A DNA stretch of 64,000 nt from Streptomyces venezuelae (GTDB taxonomy: Bacteria > Actinomycetota > Actinomycetes > Streptomycetales > Streptomycetaceae): contig NZ_CP029192.1 in the NCBI RefSeq assembly GCF_008642315.1, forward strand, positions 310,001 to 374,000, written 5' to 3'. The translations under genes and the position numbers were made by a program. Numbering within the stretch: position 1 is the stretch's first letter; each line of letters begins with the position of its first letter. This document shows positions 1 through 8,567 of the stretch, piece after piece. The notes beneath the pieces were generated by a model. That model did no database searches, was not told the DNA's origin, and saw nothing but the letters and a program-made list of their open reading frames with translations.

Positions 1-648
1 GGCGGCGCGGGCGAGGAGCGTGGCAGCCTCCTCGTTCCAGCCGGTCTGGAAGGCGACTTGGTGACCGCACTCGTGCAGGACGGCGGTCGGGCAGAGCAGG
101 CTGTGCCGGGTGACCTTGATGGTGGCGGCCGGGCTCTCGGTGTTGCCGTCCCACAACCGCAGTCCCGCCTTGAGGATCGCGGCGCCGACGCCGTTGTCGA
201 GGTAGGTCAGCACCGCCGGTACGGGCTTGAGCAGCGGGTCGAGGACGGCCGCCATGCTGCGCTGGGCGAGGCTGTCGCAGGCCCGCAGCAGGGCGGCGAT
301 GTGCGGGCTGGTGCGGGTGTTCACGGCGTCGGCGTAGAACTCGATGCTGGTCTCGGCCCGTAGATAGCCCTGCCGGAATTCGAGCAAGCGGATCCGGACG
401 GCGTCGAGTTCGGCGGGCGAGTGGGCCGCGCGCAGGGCCGTGCGCAGGATGTGCCCGCGAGTGCGCAGGCCGCTGACCGCCTCGGTCAGGGCGCGGCGCA
501 CCGCGACGCCGAGGTACTGCTCCAGGCCCGCCCAGGCGGCCGGCGCGGCGAGGTCGTCCAGGGCGCCGAGCCGGTCGGCCGCCGCGGTCCAGTGGCCGAG
601 CTGGCGGGCGAGCTGGGTCCGCGTGGCGTCAGCGGCGGTGCGTTGCAT
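1..648 (-). CDS. Putative zinc metallopeptidase with HECGH motif (C-terminus cut by window edge)
   Basis: An open frame runs from an ATG at 648 off the left edge, giving 216 codons without a stop. The last residues seen contain AVLHECGHQVAFQTGWNEEA: an HExxH-type zinc site followed closely by a WNEEA segment that could give the third ligand, as in gluzincins. The first 180 residues are mostly helical and unlike any family I recognise. There is no signal peptide. The start overlaps the end of the upstream 821-residue protein by 20 nt, so the two are very probably one transcription unit and translationally coupled. The peptidase assignment rests on the motif only; the substrate is unknown, and the neighbour protein is one possible candidate. 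Confidence 0.7.
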   Translation of the reverse strand, partial: MQRTAADATRTQLARQLGHWTAAADRLGALDDLAAPAAWAGLEQYLGVAVRRALTEAVSGLRTRGHILRTALRAAHSPAELDAVRIRLLEFRQGYLRAETSIEFYADAVNTRTSPHIAALLRACDSLAQRSMAAVLDPLLKPVPAVLTYLDNGVGAAILKAGLRLWDGNTESPAATIKVTRHSLLCPTAVLHECGHQVAFQTGWNEEAATLLARAA

Positions 649-3094
649 GCCCGGCTGTCACGGTGACGTTCATGGTCGCGGGCGCCGCGGGGCTGCCGGG
701 GCGCTCGGGCCGGCCGTCAAGGACCGAGCGCACCCGGGCAAGTACGGGCGCCGCCTTGAGCACGACCCGTACGGTCGCTCCGTCCTCCGGCGCCTCGGTG
801 GCGGCGGTGAACGCCTCCCGGTGGTCCTTCAGCAGCGTGGCGAGCCCACGGGTGAGCGCTTCCTCGACCGTCACGGCGAGCTGGTTCAGCGCGCCCGCCG
901 GCAGTGTTCGCAGCGCCGCGGCACCGGCGCCGGGCGGTACGGCGCCGTGGACGATGCGGAGCCGGTGGCCGGTGAGGGCGGCCCTGATCCGGCGGCGCAA
1001 CGGCCGTATCAGCGGGGCCAGGAGCTGTCCGGCCTGCCGGCCTTGGCGCAGTCCGGCGGCGAGCCGCTGCGCCTCGGCTTCGGTGAGGTAGAGCTCGGTC
1101 CGCAGGGTGTCGTCGGTGCAGCCGAGGTTGATACGGACCCGGCCGGGGCGGGACGCGGGGGCGCGGGTGTGGCGGGCTGCGGGGGCGGGGGCCGCGACGG
1201 GTTGCGTCGCCAGGGCTGCGCCGGGGTCCGCCGCCGCGGCGGCGCTTGCGTCCGCGGCCTCCAGGTAGTAGAGCCGCTGCCCCACCCCGAGCAACTGCCC
1301 GTCCATGTACCGCGCTTCGGCCTCCTCCCCGAGGGCCGGCTCGCCGAGCAGCAGCGCGGCCGCGTCCGGGGTCAGAGGGTGCAGCGCGGGTGTCTCGGAC
1401 AGCTCGCCTCCGGGGTCCTCCAGTCCTTCGCCGCGCATGATCGAGTCGAGCGTGGTGCCGGGCACCGCCTCGTAGAGATGCAGGCGGGCGCGGACCGGTG
1501 CGCCGGGCGCGTATCCGAGCGTGGACCGCAGCGTGTCACCGAGATCGAGGCCGCAGAAGGTGCCGATGTGTGCCGCCTGGTACGGCGAGACCGTCACCCA
1601 CGGGATGCGGGTGTACTTGCGGTAGCGGTGCCGGCCGCGCAGCGGCTTCGGCAGCCAGGCGCCGTGGAGGGTGAGGTCCTCGCGCAGCTCCGGGCGGTCC
1701 TGGTAGGTGGCCTCGGTGAGGATCTGCGGGAGGTTGCGGGCGGCGGCCTGCTCGAAGGCCTCCAGGACGAAGCCTTCGAGGAGGGTGTCGTCGGCGAGGA
1801 TGTGCTCGGGCAGCGCGGCCACGCCGCGCACCGTGTCCTCCACGACGGACGCCATCGCCGCCCCCGCCGCCTGCCGTTCGTCCTCGGGGCCGGCTTCGAG
1901 GTGGATCAGGCGCAGCCCGGCGTCCACCAGCGCCCGGGACAGCGCCGCGGCGGCGGTCGGCCCGACGAACCGCCGGATGAGCGGCGCGACGAACTTGGCG
2001 AGGGTCTTCACGAGCATGGACCGCCCGCCGGTCAGCTTCAGCGCGAGCTTCAGCACCGGCAGCGCCGCGGGCAGGAACTGTTCCAGCTGCGGCGTCAGAT
2101 CAGTACCGTCCTCGGCCGCGCCGAGCTCGGCGATGAACCGCTCGCGGGCGCGGTCGAGTTCCGCGACGGGGTCGGGCCGGACCGCGGCCCGGTCCGCCTC
2201 CCGGGCGTACTCGGCGCCCGGCCGGTCCATGGCCGCCTCGGTGTCGGCGAACACCGTGTCGGCCGCGCGCATTCCGAACTCGGCCTGCAGCTCGCGCACA
2301 TCACCGGTGGCATCGACCGTCTCCCGGCCGGTGTCGTCGCCGGTCTCGCTCTCGCCCGCGCCCAGCAGCGGCAGTCGCTCGGCGAGCTTCTGCGCGTACG
2401 GGCGCAGCCCCTCCGGCAGCCACTTGAGCCCGGCTGCGACCGCCTTGCGGAGCAGGGCGACGGCGATCGGCTTCAGTTTGGCCAGCAGTGGGCCGAGGGC
2501 GAGGTTCGCGACGACCTTGAGCCCGCGTTTGGCGAGGCCGACCGCGCCCTTGGCGACCTTCTTCAGCACGTTGCCGATGCCGAACAGGAACTCGAAGGAG
2601 GGCGATCCCGGCGGATGGCCGCCCGGCGGCGCGGCGAAGGCCTCGAAGAGCGTGTCCACTTCGATCTCGTCCATCGCGTGCAGCGCACGCTCGCCGCCCG
2701 CCTCGGCCACCGCATCTATGGCCGATTCCAACTCTCGTACAAGCGGGGCATAACGGTCATCCATCAACTGCCGCACAGCCGCCGGATCGGTATAAACCGC
2801 CCCACCGTCCCCCGACTCCAGCTCCGCATGCTCCGCGGCGGCCTCACCGGCCAGCCGCAGCAGGGCGTCGTCGAGCCCCGGCTCATAGAGCTCGGCGAGG
2901 AAGGCGGCGAACTCCTCGGCCTCCGGATCCACCGCCGGGTCCGCACCGTCGCGGAGATAGCTCCTGAGGAAGGGGCTCTCGTACGCCGCCGGGCCGGGAG
3001 GCGCCGACGCGGCCGGGCTCTCCCCTTCGTCGAGCATCTCGAAGCTGTCGGCAGCGAGAAACGGGCTGCTGGAACCAGAGCCGAGCACGGACAT
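629..3094 (-). CDS. Large protein of unknown function with N-terminal SPFL motifs and amphipathic helical core
   Basis: This 821-residue protein starts at ATG 3094 behind a GGGGGGT-type ribosome binding site. The N-terminal ~150 residues are acidic and contain two SPFL motifs (SSSPFLAADSFEM near residue 9 and YESPFLRSYLRDG near 39). Residues ~160-240 form a run of basic amphipathic or hydrophobic helices (FLFGIGNVLKKVAKGAVGL onward), and a second such stretch lies near 340-400. The C-terminal third looks globular. No signal peptide or catalytic motif was recognised. From memory, SPFL-type N-terminal tails recur in proteins linked to contractile injection systems, but no tail or sheath genes lie in this window, so that link is only a hypothesis. 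It overlaps the downstream HECGH peptidase gene by 20 nt. Confidence 0.8.
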   Translation of the reverse strand: MSVLGSGSSSPFLAADSFEMLDEGESPAASAPPGPAAYESPFLRSYLRDGADPAVDPEAEEFAAFLAELYEPGLDDALLRLAGEAAAEHAELESGDGGAVYTDPAAVRQLMDDRYAPLVRELESAIDAVAEAGGERALHAMDEIEVDTLFEAFAAPPGGHPPGSPSFEFLFGIGNVLKKVAKGAVGLAKRGLKVVANLALGPLLAKLKPIAVALLRKAVAAGLKWLPEGLRPYAQKLAERLPLLGAGESETGDDTGRETVDATGDVRELQAEFGMRAADTVFADTEAAMDRPGAEYAREADRAAVRPDPVAELDRARERFIAELGAAEDGTDLTPQLEQFLPAALPVLKLALKLTGGRSMLVKTLAKFVAPLIRRFVGPTAAAALSRALVDAGLRLIHLEAGPEDERQAAGAAMASVVEDTVRGVAALPEHILADDTLLEGFVLEAFEQAAARNLPQILTEATYQDRPELREDLTLHGAWLPKPLRGRHRYRKYTRIPWVTVSPYQAAHIGTFCGLDLGDTLRSTLGYAPGAPVRARLHLYEAVPGTTLDSIMRGEGLEDPGGELSETPALHPLTPDAAALLLGEPALGEEAEARYMDGQLLGVGQRLYYLEAADASAAAAADPGAALATQPVAAPAPAARHTRAPASRPGRVRINLGCTDDTLRTELYLTEAEAQRLAAGLRQGRQAGQLLAPLIRPLRRRIRAALTGHRLRIVHGAVPPGAGAAALRTLPAGALNQLAVTVEEALTRGLATLLKDHREAFTAATEAPEDGATVRVVLKAAPVLARVRSVLDGRPERPGSPAAPATMNVTVTAGHATHRR

Positions 3095-3273
3095 GTACAG
3101 CCACCCCCCGGGGGCGCCGATGGACTTGCCACCGCCGGACCCGTTCCGGAGGCTGGCTCATCGTTCTGCGGCCCGCCGAGCGAGGTCAACACGTCTTTTT
3201 ACGCATGCGGTGCGGCGGCAGCGACAACTGGCCACACGATCACGGGCGCGGTTCCGGCCGGGCCGGTGTGCGG

Positions 3274-3411
3274 TCAGACCTTGAAGACACGCCGCGCGTT
3301 GCCGGACAGGAACAGCTCGGCGGCCTCCTTGTCCAGGTCGAGATCGCCGAGGTGTTCCAGGGCCTGAGAAGGCGTGACCATCGGGTAGCTGGAGCCAAAG
3401 CGCACCTTCCG
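3274..3411 (-). pseudogene. Remnant: C-terminal end of an amidohydrolase-2-type enzyme
   Basis: The last 45 codons of a minus-strand open frame read like the end of an amidohydrolase-related (TIM-barrel) enzyme: KVRFGSSYPMVTPSQ, then LGDLDLDKEAAELFLSGNARRVF and a stop. In intact family members this FGSDYP...GNA.R.F segment follows about 250 residues carrying the metal ligands. Here the frame upstream (3412 onward) turns into unrelated low-complexity sequence, so the rest of the gene is missing. The usual Asp of the FG[ST]DYP motif is Ser in this copy, which also argues for decay. No function is expected. Confidence 0.6.
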
Positions 3412-4358
3412 GCGACCGGTCAGCCGTTTCCTTCTATCGTCAGACCAGGTGGTACCACCGAGGCGGGCCGGAGCCACATCGCCGAGTACGGCTCCAGCGT
3501 CCGCTCCCCCAGCCCCCGGGCCCGCAGTGAGGCAAGACCCTGTGCGGCCGGTGCAACGTTCTGCAGCGAATGCAGCCCCGGCCTGGACGTCCTCATGTCT
3601 TGGTCCGGGGCCGGCTCCCGCATCCCCAGGTCCGTGAGGACGCCGGCGGGGGGGGGTGGGGGGCCACAGCCCCGCGCCTGTGCGGCCGCCGCTGCCCGGA
3701 GGGGCCCGGCGGCGGCCGCAGCTCACTGCCTTTCAGCTGCCGAGTACCCCGCTAACGCGGGACCTCAGACATGGAGCCTTTTCCAACCTGGCTGTCCGCT
3801 CCGCCGACCATGCCCGGAGGAGCGTTCGCAGCACGGCGGCTGTCCGTGGACCTGCTGGTCACAGGCCCGTGACCGGCTGCCACGGTCGCTTACTGGCACG
3901 CCTTTGACCAGCACAGACGTGAGGTTGGAGAAGGCTCACTCTGCGGTTCTCCAACGACGGCACGACCCCGGTCTCGGTGGGGCGCATTGAGCTGATCTCG
4001 TATCCCCTTGGTGGAGCTCCAAGAACTGGAAAATGTCAAGGTCAAGAGGTTCGAGCCGTACGACCCGGAGCGCCCCTGGATTCCTGCCGTTGACGGGACC
4101 GTCCTCGCCATCGCCCGGGTGGCCGCGTGCCCGCGCTGTCGATCGGCCCCGTTGGTGTGTCATCCGCGGGCCCTGGGTGATTCCTTGCCGCGCGGGCGGT
4201 GCGTACGGCTGCAAAGGGAGGATAGTTGGGGCTCAGGCGCACATACCTCGGGTGGCAGGCCGTCGCTTGATCGCTCGGCGGCTGCTCGGCTCGTGGTCTG
4301 GGCGCGGCAAGGCTCAGGCTCCATGCCCTCGGCAGGCCGGGGCGGAAGGGGCGGACGC
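3412..4358. other. Intergenic stretch, no convincing intact gene
   Basis: About 950 bases lie between the amidohydrolase remnant and the DUF4386 pair. The open frames here have no recognisable protein features. Visible items are a G-rich tract (about 3648-3663), a stem-loop with 8-bp arms TTGGAGAA/TTCTCCAA (3925-3932 and 3947-3954), and a short plus-strand segment (about 4011-4115) whose translation (ELENVKVKRFEPYDPERPW) looks protein-like and is in frame with the downstream gene. That segment may be a gene remnant. The rest looks like decayed coding DNA and leader sequence. Confidence 0.5.
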
Positions 4359-4994
4359 ATGCCGTACAGGAAGACCGCTGTGCTGGTGGGGTTGCTGTTC
4401 CTCTCGTCGACGCTGACCTTCGCCCTCGGCAGCTCGCTCGTGGGGGACTACTTTTCCGACCCGGACTCCGGGGAGGGAGGGCTGCTCGTGGGTGTGCTGC
4501 TGGAGGGGTACACAGCTTTTGCGGTTGCCGGGATCGGTGTCGCCCTGTTCCCCGTGTTGAAGCCGCACGGAAGGCGCCTCTCGGCCTGGTATCTGATTCT
4601 TAGATGTGCGGAATGTGCCGCCATCGTTGCGGTGGGGTGCTATTTCCTTGCGAGCAAGAACGAGTTGACGGATTACGCTCTGCTCGTCTACGCGTTCTCC
4701 GGTGCCGGCGGTCTGGCCCTGTCGTACCTATTGTTGTGTGCCGGGCTGGTCGCACGGTGGCTTTCGGTACTCGGGCTGGTGGGCTACGCCGTTCTGCTGG
4801 CGGGAGTGGGGAGTGACCTGCTGGGGCTCGTGGACATCAACTCCGGTGCCGGGGTGCTGTTCTATGTTCCCGGTGGTTTGTTCGAAGTGCTGCTTCCGTT
4901 GCTGCTGATCTTCAAGGGATTCCGTCCTGTCGTACCGGCGCCCGACGCGTGCGGCCGTGGCGGGCGGCTGGCATCGGAGGGGGCCCGCGGATGA
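4359..4994 (+). CDS. DUF4386-type integral membrane protein
   Basis: This 211-residue protein starts at ATG 4359 (MPYRKTAVLVGLLF), preceded by GGAAGGGG. In-frame codons reach further upstream to 4008, but that part is not membrane-like and has no good ribosome binding site. About six hydrophobic segments are visible, beginning with VLVGLLFLSSTLTFALGSSL and ending with a VLLPLLLIFKGFRP helix. This layout, with the SSLVGDYFSDPD loop after helix 1, fits the DUF4386 family of small membrane proteins of unknown function. The last codons overlap the next DUF4386 gene in an ATGA arrangement, so the two are co-translated. A paired complex is an inference. Confidence 0.8.
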   Translation: MPYRKTAVLVGLLFLSSTLTFALGSSLVGDYFSDPDSGEGGLLVGVLLEGYTAFAVAGIGVALFPVLKPHGRRLSAWYLILRCAECAAIVAVGCYFLASKNELTDYALLVYAFSGAGGLALSYLLLCAGLVARWLSVLGLVGYAVLLAGVGSDLLGLVDINSGAGVLFYVPGGLFEVLLPLLLIFKGFRPVVPAPDACGRGGRLASEGARG

Positions 4995-5713
4995 CCCCGC
5001 CCGGGGAGACCTCGCGAACCGTGCGCAAGGCCGGTCTGGTCGCGGGAGCGGGGATCCTGGTCATGGCCCCGTTGGCGGTCTTCGCCAATTTCGGCGTGCT
5101 GGACAACCTGATCACCGAGGATGACGCGACACGCACCGCCCGGGACATCCGTCATTCCGAGGCGCTTTTCCGCTTCGGCGCGGTGGCCCTGTTCCTGGTC
5201 GCTGTCCTGGACGTGGTGGTGGCCTGGGCGCTGATGGTCTTCTTCCAGCCTGCGCACAAGGGAATCGCGACGCTCGCGGCCTGGTTCAGGCTCGCCTACG
5301 CGGGAGTGCTCCTCGTCGCCGTCACCCAGCTCGTTGGGGCGTTGCCCCCGGCCAAGAACGCAGAATCGCTGGAGGCGTACAGCGCGGATCAGCTGGATGC
5401 CGAAGCGCTCATGCGCATTGATGCCTTCTACGACGTCTGGGACGCCGGGCTCATATTCTTCGGAGTCCATCTGCTGTTGCTGGGGTTCCTCGCCTTCCAG
5501 TCGGGCTATGTACCTAGAGTGCTGGGAGTCCTGCTGGCTGCCGCGGGGCTCGGCTATCTCGCAGACAGCTTCGGTGCGTCCCTCTCCTCTGGATATTCGG
5601 TCGAGGCAGCCGTGTTCACCGGTGTGGGTGAGCTTCTGCTTATGATCTGGCTCTTGACCGCAGGCAGGAACGTCGGTTCACGGCTGCCGATACAGGCCGA
5701 GAGGATGCCTTGA
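4991..5713 (+). CDS. DUF4386-type integral membrane protein, second copy of a coupled pair
   Basis: This 240-residue protein starts at ATG 4991, overlapping the stop of the preceding gene as ATGA; a possible upstream start at 4949 would lie inside that gene. Hydrophobic segments occur at roughly residues 15-35, 65-90, 100-120, 150-170, 180-200 and 210-230. The loop after helix 1 (NLITEDDATRTARDIR) and the VWDAGLIFFGVHLLLLGF segment are typical of DUF4386. It is clearly related to, but longer than, its partner. Function is unknown; the coupling suggests a two-subunit membrane unit. Confidence 0.85.
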   Translation: MTPPGETSRTVRKAGLVAGAGILVMAPLAVFANFGVLDNLITEDDATRTARDIRHSEALFRFGAVALFLVAVLDVVVAWALMVFFQPAHKGIATLAAWFRLAYAGVLLVAVTQLVGALPPAKNAESLEAYSADQLDAEALMRIDAFYDVWDAGLIFFGVHLLLLGFLAFQSGYVPRVLGVLLAAAGLGYLADSFGASLSSGYSVEAAVFTGVGELLLMIWLLTAGRNVGSRLPIQAERMP

Positions 5714-6140
5714 GAGGGGGGCTCTGTGCTCTCCGTTGTGGTCGCGGTAGTGATCGTTTGCCGATCTGCGTAACACTGAGTCCACGCGTGTTGCGCCCGT
5801 CCAGGCGGTAGGTGGTGTTCTGTCGCGGCTTCCCGCCGCCAGTGGAGGGACTCGTCTGGCCCCTCTTGCTTTATGGCCCCGCAGGATGCCAGTCGGTGCG
5901 CAGACGCACCTCGGGTGGCACTGGAGCGCCGACTGCCGCGAGGAGCCCCATCGAAGCGGGGCCACTTGCCGCGTCGAAGTTCAAGACAGCGCCGGAGAAC
6001 ACGGCGAGGCCGAGGTACGCAGTGCTGCCCGGAGCTGGACTGCAGCCGGAAGACGGGCTGCTGCTGGCTGCACCGCTGCCCGACAGTCATGGCGAGAGCG
6101 GCGGCGAGAGCGCGTGCTGGCGTTTCGGCGGTGCCCGGCC

Positions 6141-6359
6141 GCCGCCCGTGGGGCGCAGAGTGCGCAGGCACAGCCACGCGCCGAGCGGCAACAGGAAGGC
6201 GGTAGCCAGGACGCGGAAGGCGTCGGAGCCGGGGAGAGCGAAGACGCGGACGGCGGCGCAAGCGATGACGCCGGGCAGGGTCCTGGCGACGAGGCGCCGG
6301 GCGAGTGCGCCGCGCAGAGCGCCGTCGCGGCGGTAGCGCCACAGTGCGCCTAATGCGGT
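6141..6359 (-). pseudogene. Remnant of a TauE/SafE-type (TSUP) permease
   Basis: Within a longer minus-strand open frame, about 70 codons read as the end of a TSUP-family anion exporter: [18 protein letters not shown], then TLPGVIACAAVRVFALPG, then LATAFLLPLGAWLCLRTLRP. In intact relatives this includes the conserved PG..xG...R.......F segment and a transmembrane helix. Here the upstream half is absent and replaced by unrelated sequence, and the protein runs into a low-complexity tail. It is therefore a truncated, inactive fragment. The family call is by motif memory and moderately sure. Confidence 0.5.
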
Positions 6360-6712
6360 CCACCGCCGCCCCCGCCGTTCTGTGATCGCCCGGTCAGTAT
6401 CGACGGAGCGGGTGGCGGGAACGGGATCCCGCAACGAAATGTGCGCGAGCAGTAGGTGCAGCCCGGCATACAGCCGCACGCGTCCGCCTCGAGAACGACC
6501 GGATTTCCCTGGACCGGCTTCAGTATGTGATCGATCTCGGCAGGCCATAGTGACGGTGTCGGCGTGCGGGACGCTGAGGTGGTATCGGGTGCACATCCGA
6601 TAGCACAATGCCATCAGTTGGGAGGTCCCATGTCCCCGCCGATGCACTTCTTCGGCGCCCAGCCGACGGGTACGTAGCATCTCCGGTCGGCCGCCCGTGC
6701 GGTGCCCCGGGC

Positions 6713-6757
6713 AGGCCGCGTGGGGGCTGGCCCGCCGCGACGATCCGCGCACCGAGG
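6713..6757 (+). pseudogene. Fragment duplicating the tail of the HEAT-repeat gene at 14,641
   Basis: This stretch matches 14,641-14,685 at 43 of 45 bases by eye and in the same reading sense, giving AAWGLARRDDPRTE in both. The longer copy is part of the last HEAT-type repeat of an intact gene. Here nothing of the rest of that gene remains; a transposase remnant follows within a few bases. It is either a remnant of a second HEAT-repeat gene or the product of a local duplication. Confidence 0.6.
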
Positions 6758-6760
6758 GCG

Positions 6761-6856
6761 AGCAAGATCCTCCGCGACTGCCGACAGCACGGCGACGGCC
6801 TCCACCATGCGGTCAAGGCCGTCGCCCACATGCACAACCTCGCCCTCACATCATGA
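6761..6856 (+). pseudogene. C-terminal remnant of a DDE transposase (IS5-like)
   Basis: The last 31 codons of a plus-strand frame read SKILRDCRQHGDGLHHAV, then a KAVAHMHNLAL end and a stop. The pattern [RK]xLR[DN]CR..G.G...A...A..HNL is the usual carboxy end of IS5/IS4-group DDE transposases in Streptomyces. The catalytic part is absent, and no terminal inverted repeats or target duplication were found. It marks a former insertion sequence; the decay around it fits. Confidence 0.6.
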
Positions 6857-6974
6857 CCGCAAGACCCCACCCACAGGCTCTGACCTGACCAGACACGGCC
6901 TTGTGCAACACTCTTCAACCCTCAACCCGAGCGGCCGACCGGGCGCACCCTCAACCTCAGGTTTAGCGTGAGGG

Positions 6975-8567
6975 TCAACGTCGACCGGAGGTCGACTCCG
7001 CGTCGTCCCTGCGGTACTGCGCGGGCGATCCCTTGGTCGCCTCGTCCTCGTACGAGCCGGCCTTGCCCCGTTCCACGTGGAACTTCGTCAGGGTGGCCAC
7101 GGCGGAGTCCGGGTCGCGCCGGTCGCCGATGACGCGCATGTGGGCGGTGAAGCGCCGGGGCGTCACCTCGTACACGTCGTAGCCGTACCGGTTGCCCTCG
7201 AAGTACTTCAGGTGCGGGTTGGCCCGGCCCATGAGGGGGCCGTTGGTGGCGTTCCACTCGGGCGAGTAGGCGCCGGAGGTCACCGAGTGGGCCGTGAACT
7301 CCGTGCCCACCAGCGGTGAATCGGGCTGGTCGAAGTCGGTGCGGACGTCGTCGACGAAGGCCGAGTGCCAGTCACCGGTGATGACGACCAGGTCTTCCAG
7401 GCCGCTCTTGTGCACGTGCCCGAGGACCTCCTTGCGCTCGGCGAGGAAGCCGTCCCACTGGTCGGTGAACATGTACGAGCCGCCCGGCCTGCCCCGCAGC
7501 TGGCTCAGCATGATCGAGTTGGCCCACACGTGCCAGGAGTCCGGGGCCCGGTCGACGGTGCGCTTGAGCCAGGCCTTCTGCTCGGCGCCGAGGATCGTGC
7601 CGTCGGGCAGGTTCTGCGCGGAGCGGTACGACCGCAGGTCGAGGATGCTCAGTTCGACCAGGTCGCCCCAGCGGCGTACGCGGTGGATCTCGGGGTCGGG
7701 CAGGGCCGTGCCGCCGAAGGAGTCGCGGTGCGGCATGTGCTCGAACCACGCCTGGTAGGCGGCCGCCCGGCGGCGCATGAACGGGGCGCCGCCCCCGGTG
7801 CCGCTGTAGTCGTTGACGACCTCGTGGTCGTCCCAGGTCAGGAACCACGGGTGGGCGGCGTGCGCCTCGCGCAGCGACTTGTCGCCCTTGTACAGGGCGT
7901 GCCGCTTGCGGTAGTCGGCGAGGGTGAGGATCTCCGGCCCGTCGTGGTCACGGACGTGTTGTTCCGGAACGCCGCCGACCTGCCCGTGCTCGTAGATGTA
8001 GTCGCCGAGGTGGATGACGAAGTCCACGTTCTCGCGGGCGATGCCGCGGTGCGCGGCGTAGAACCCGTCGTGGAAGGCCTGGCAGTTGGCGGCGGCGAAG
8101 GTGACCTTGGAGACCCGGCCGCCCGGCGCCGTCCTCGTCCGGCCGACGCGGCTGGTCCTGCCGAGCGCCTTGAAGGCGTACCAGTAGTGACGGCCGGGCG
8201 CGAGACCGCTCACCGGTACGTGCACGCTGTGCCCGAGCGTCGCGGACGCCGGCGCGGTGCCGCGGGCGACGACGTGCCGCAGTCGGGAGTCCCTGGCCAC
8301 GACCCAGTCGACCTCCACGACCTCGGGAAGTCTCTGCTCGGCGGCGAGGGGTTCGGGCGCGAGTCTGGTCCACAGGACCACGGAGTGCGGCTGCGGATCG
8401 CCGGAGGCGACGCCGAGCGTGAAGGGCGCCCGGTCGTACTCGGCGCCGAGGCGTTCGGCGGCCTCGCGGGCCTGCGCCGGGGTGAGTCCCGCGGCGAGCG
8501 GCCAGGCGAGGTTCAGCGCACCGGCGGCCGCCGCGGCCTTCAGCAGATCACGACGGTTGACGGTCAT
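6975..8567 (-). CDS. Secreted PhoD-family alkaline phosphatase/phosphodiesterase
   Basis: This 530-residue protein starts with a Tat-type signal (NRRDLLKAAAAAG, residues 4-16), so it is probably exported folded. It has a PhoD N-terminal beta domain (about 45-150, ASGDPQPHSVVLWTRLAP) followed by the metallophosphatase domain. Metal-site motifs are visible: AANCQ with Cys162, HLGDYIYEHG (187-195), WDDHEVVNDY (245-254) and ITGDWHSAF near 400. Members use Ca2+/Fe3+ and release phosphate from diverse esters outside the cell. The start overlaps the stop of the upstream small gene (ATGA), so the two are coupled. No convincing PHO box was seen upstream. Confidence 0.92.
   Translation of the reverse strand: MTVNRRDLLKAAAAAGALNLAWPLAAGLTPAQAREAAERLGAEYDRAPFTLGVASGDPQPHSVVLWTRLAPEPLAAEQRLPEVVEVDWVVARDSRLRHVVARGTAPASATLGHSVHVPVSGLAPGRHYWYAFKALGRTSRVGRTRTAPGGRVSKVTFAAANCQAFHDGFYAAHRGIARENVDFVIHLGDYIYEHGQVGGVPEQHVRDHDGPEILTLADYRKRHALYKGDKSLREAHAAHPWFLTWDDHEVVNDYSGTGGGAPFMRRRAAAYQAWFEHMPHRDSFGGTALPDPEIHRVRRWGDLVELSILDLRSYRSAQNLPDGTILGAEQKAWLKRTVDRAPDSWHVWANSIMLSQLRGRPGGSYMFTDQWDGFLAERKEVLGHVHKSGLEDLVVITGDWHSAFVDDVRTDFDQPDSPLVGTEFTAHSVTSGAYSPEWNATNGPLMGRANPHLKYFEGNRYGYDVYEVTPRRFTAHMRVIGDRRDPDSAVATLTKFHVERGKAGSYEDEATKGSPAQYRRDDAESTSGRR

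Larger units (their letters stand above)
5714..6974. other. Decayed region without intact genes
   Basis: About 1.26 kb between the DUF4386 pair and the phosphatase gene hold no open frame with full-length protein character. Three gene remnants are listed separately: a permease piece on the minus strand, a HEAT-repeat piece and a transposase tail on the plus strand. In the rest (5714-6140 and 6360-6700) I recognise nothing. Local composition is less codon-biased than in flanking genes. The picture is that of an old insertion/deletion site. Confidence 0.65.

Noticed and set aside
440..3367. Very long plus-strand open frame (975 codons) over the SPFL gene
   Set aside because: Arg/Gly-rich, no domain sense; it is the antisense shadow of the 821-residue minus-strand gene, which has normal composition and a ribosome binding site.
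3640..3670. G-rich tract that might form a quadruplex
   Set aside because: Single short run in a GC-rich genome without relation to a promoter; too weak to call.
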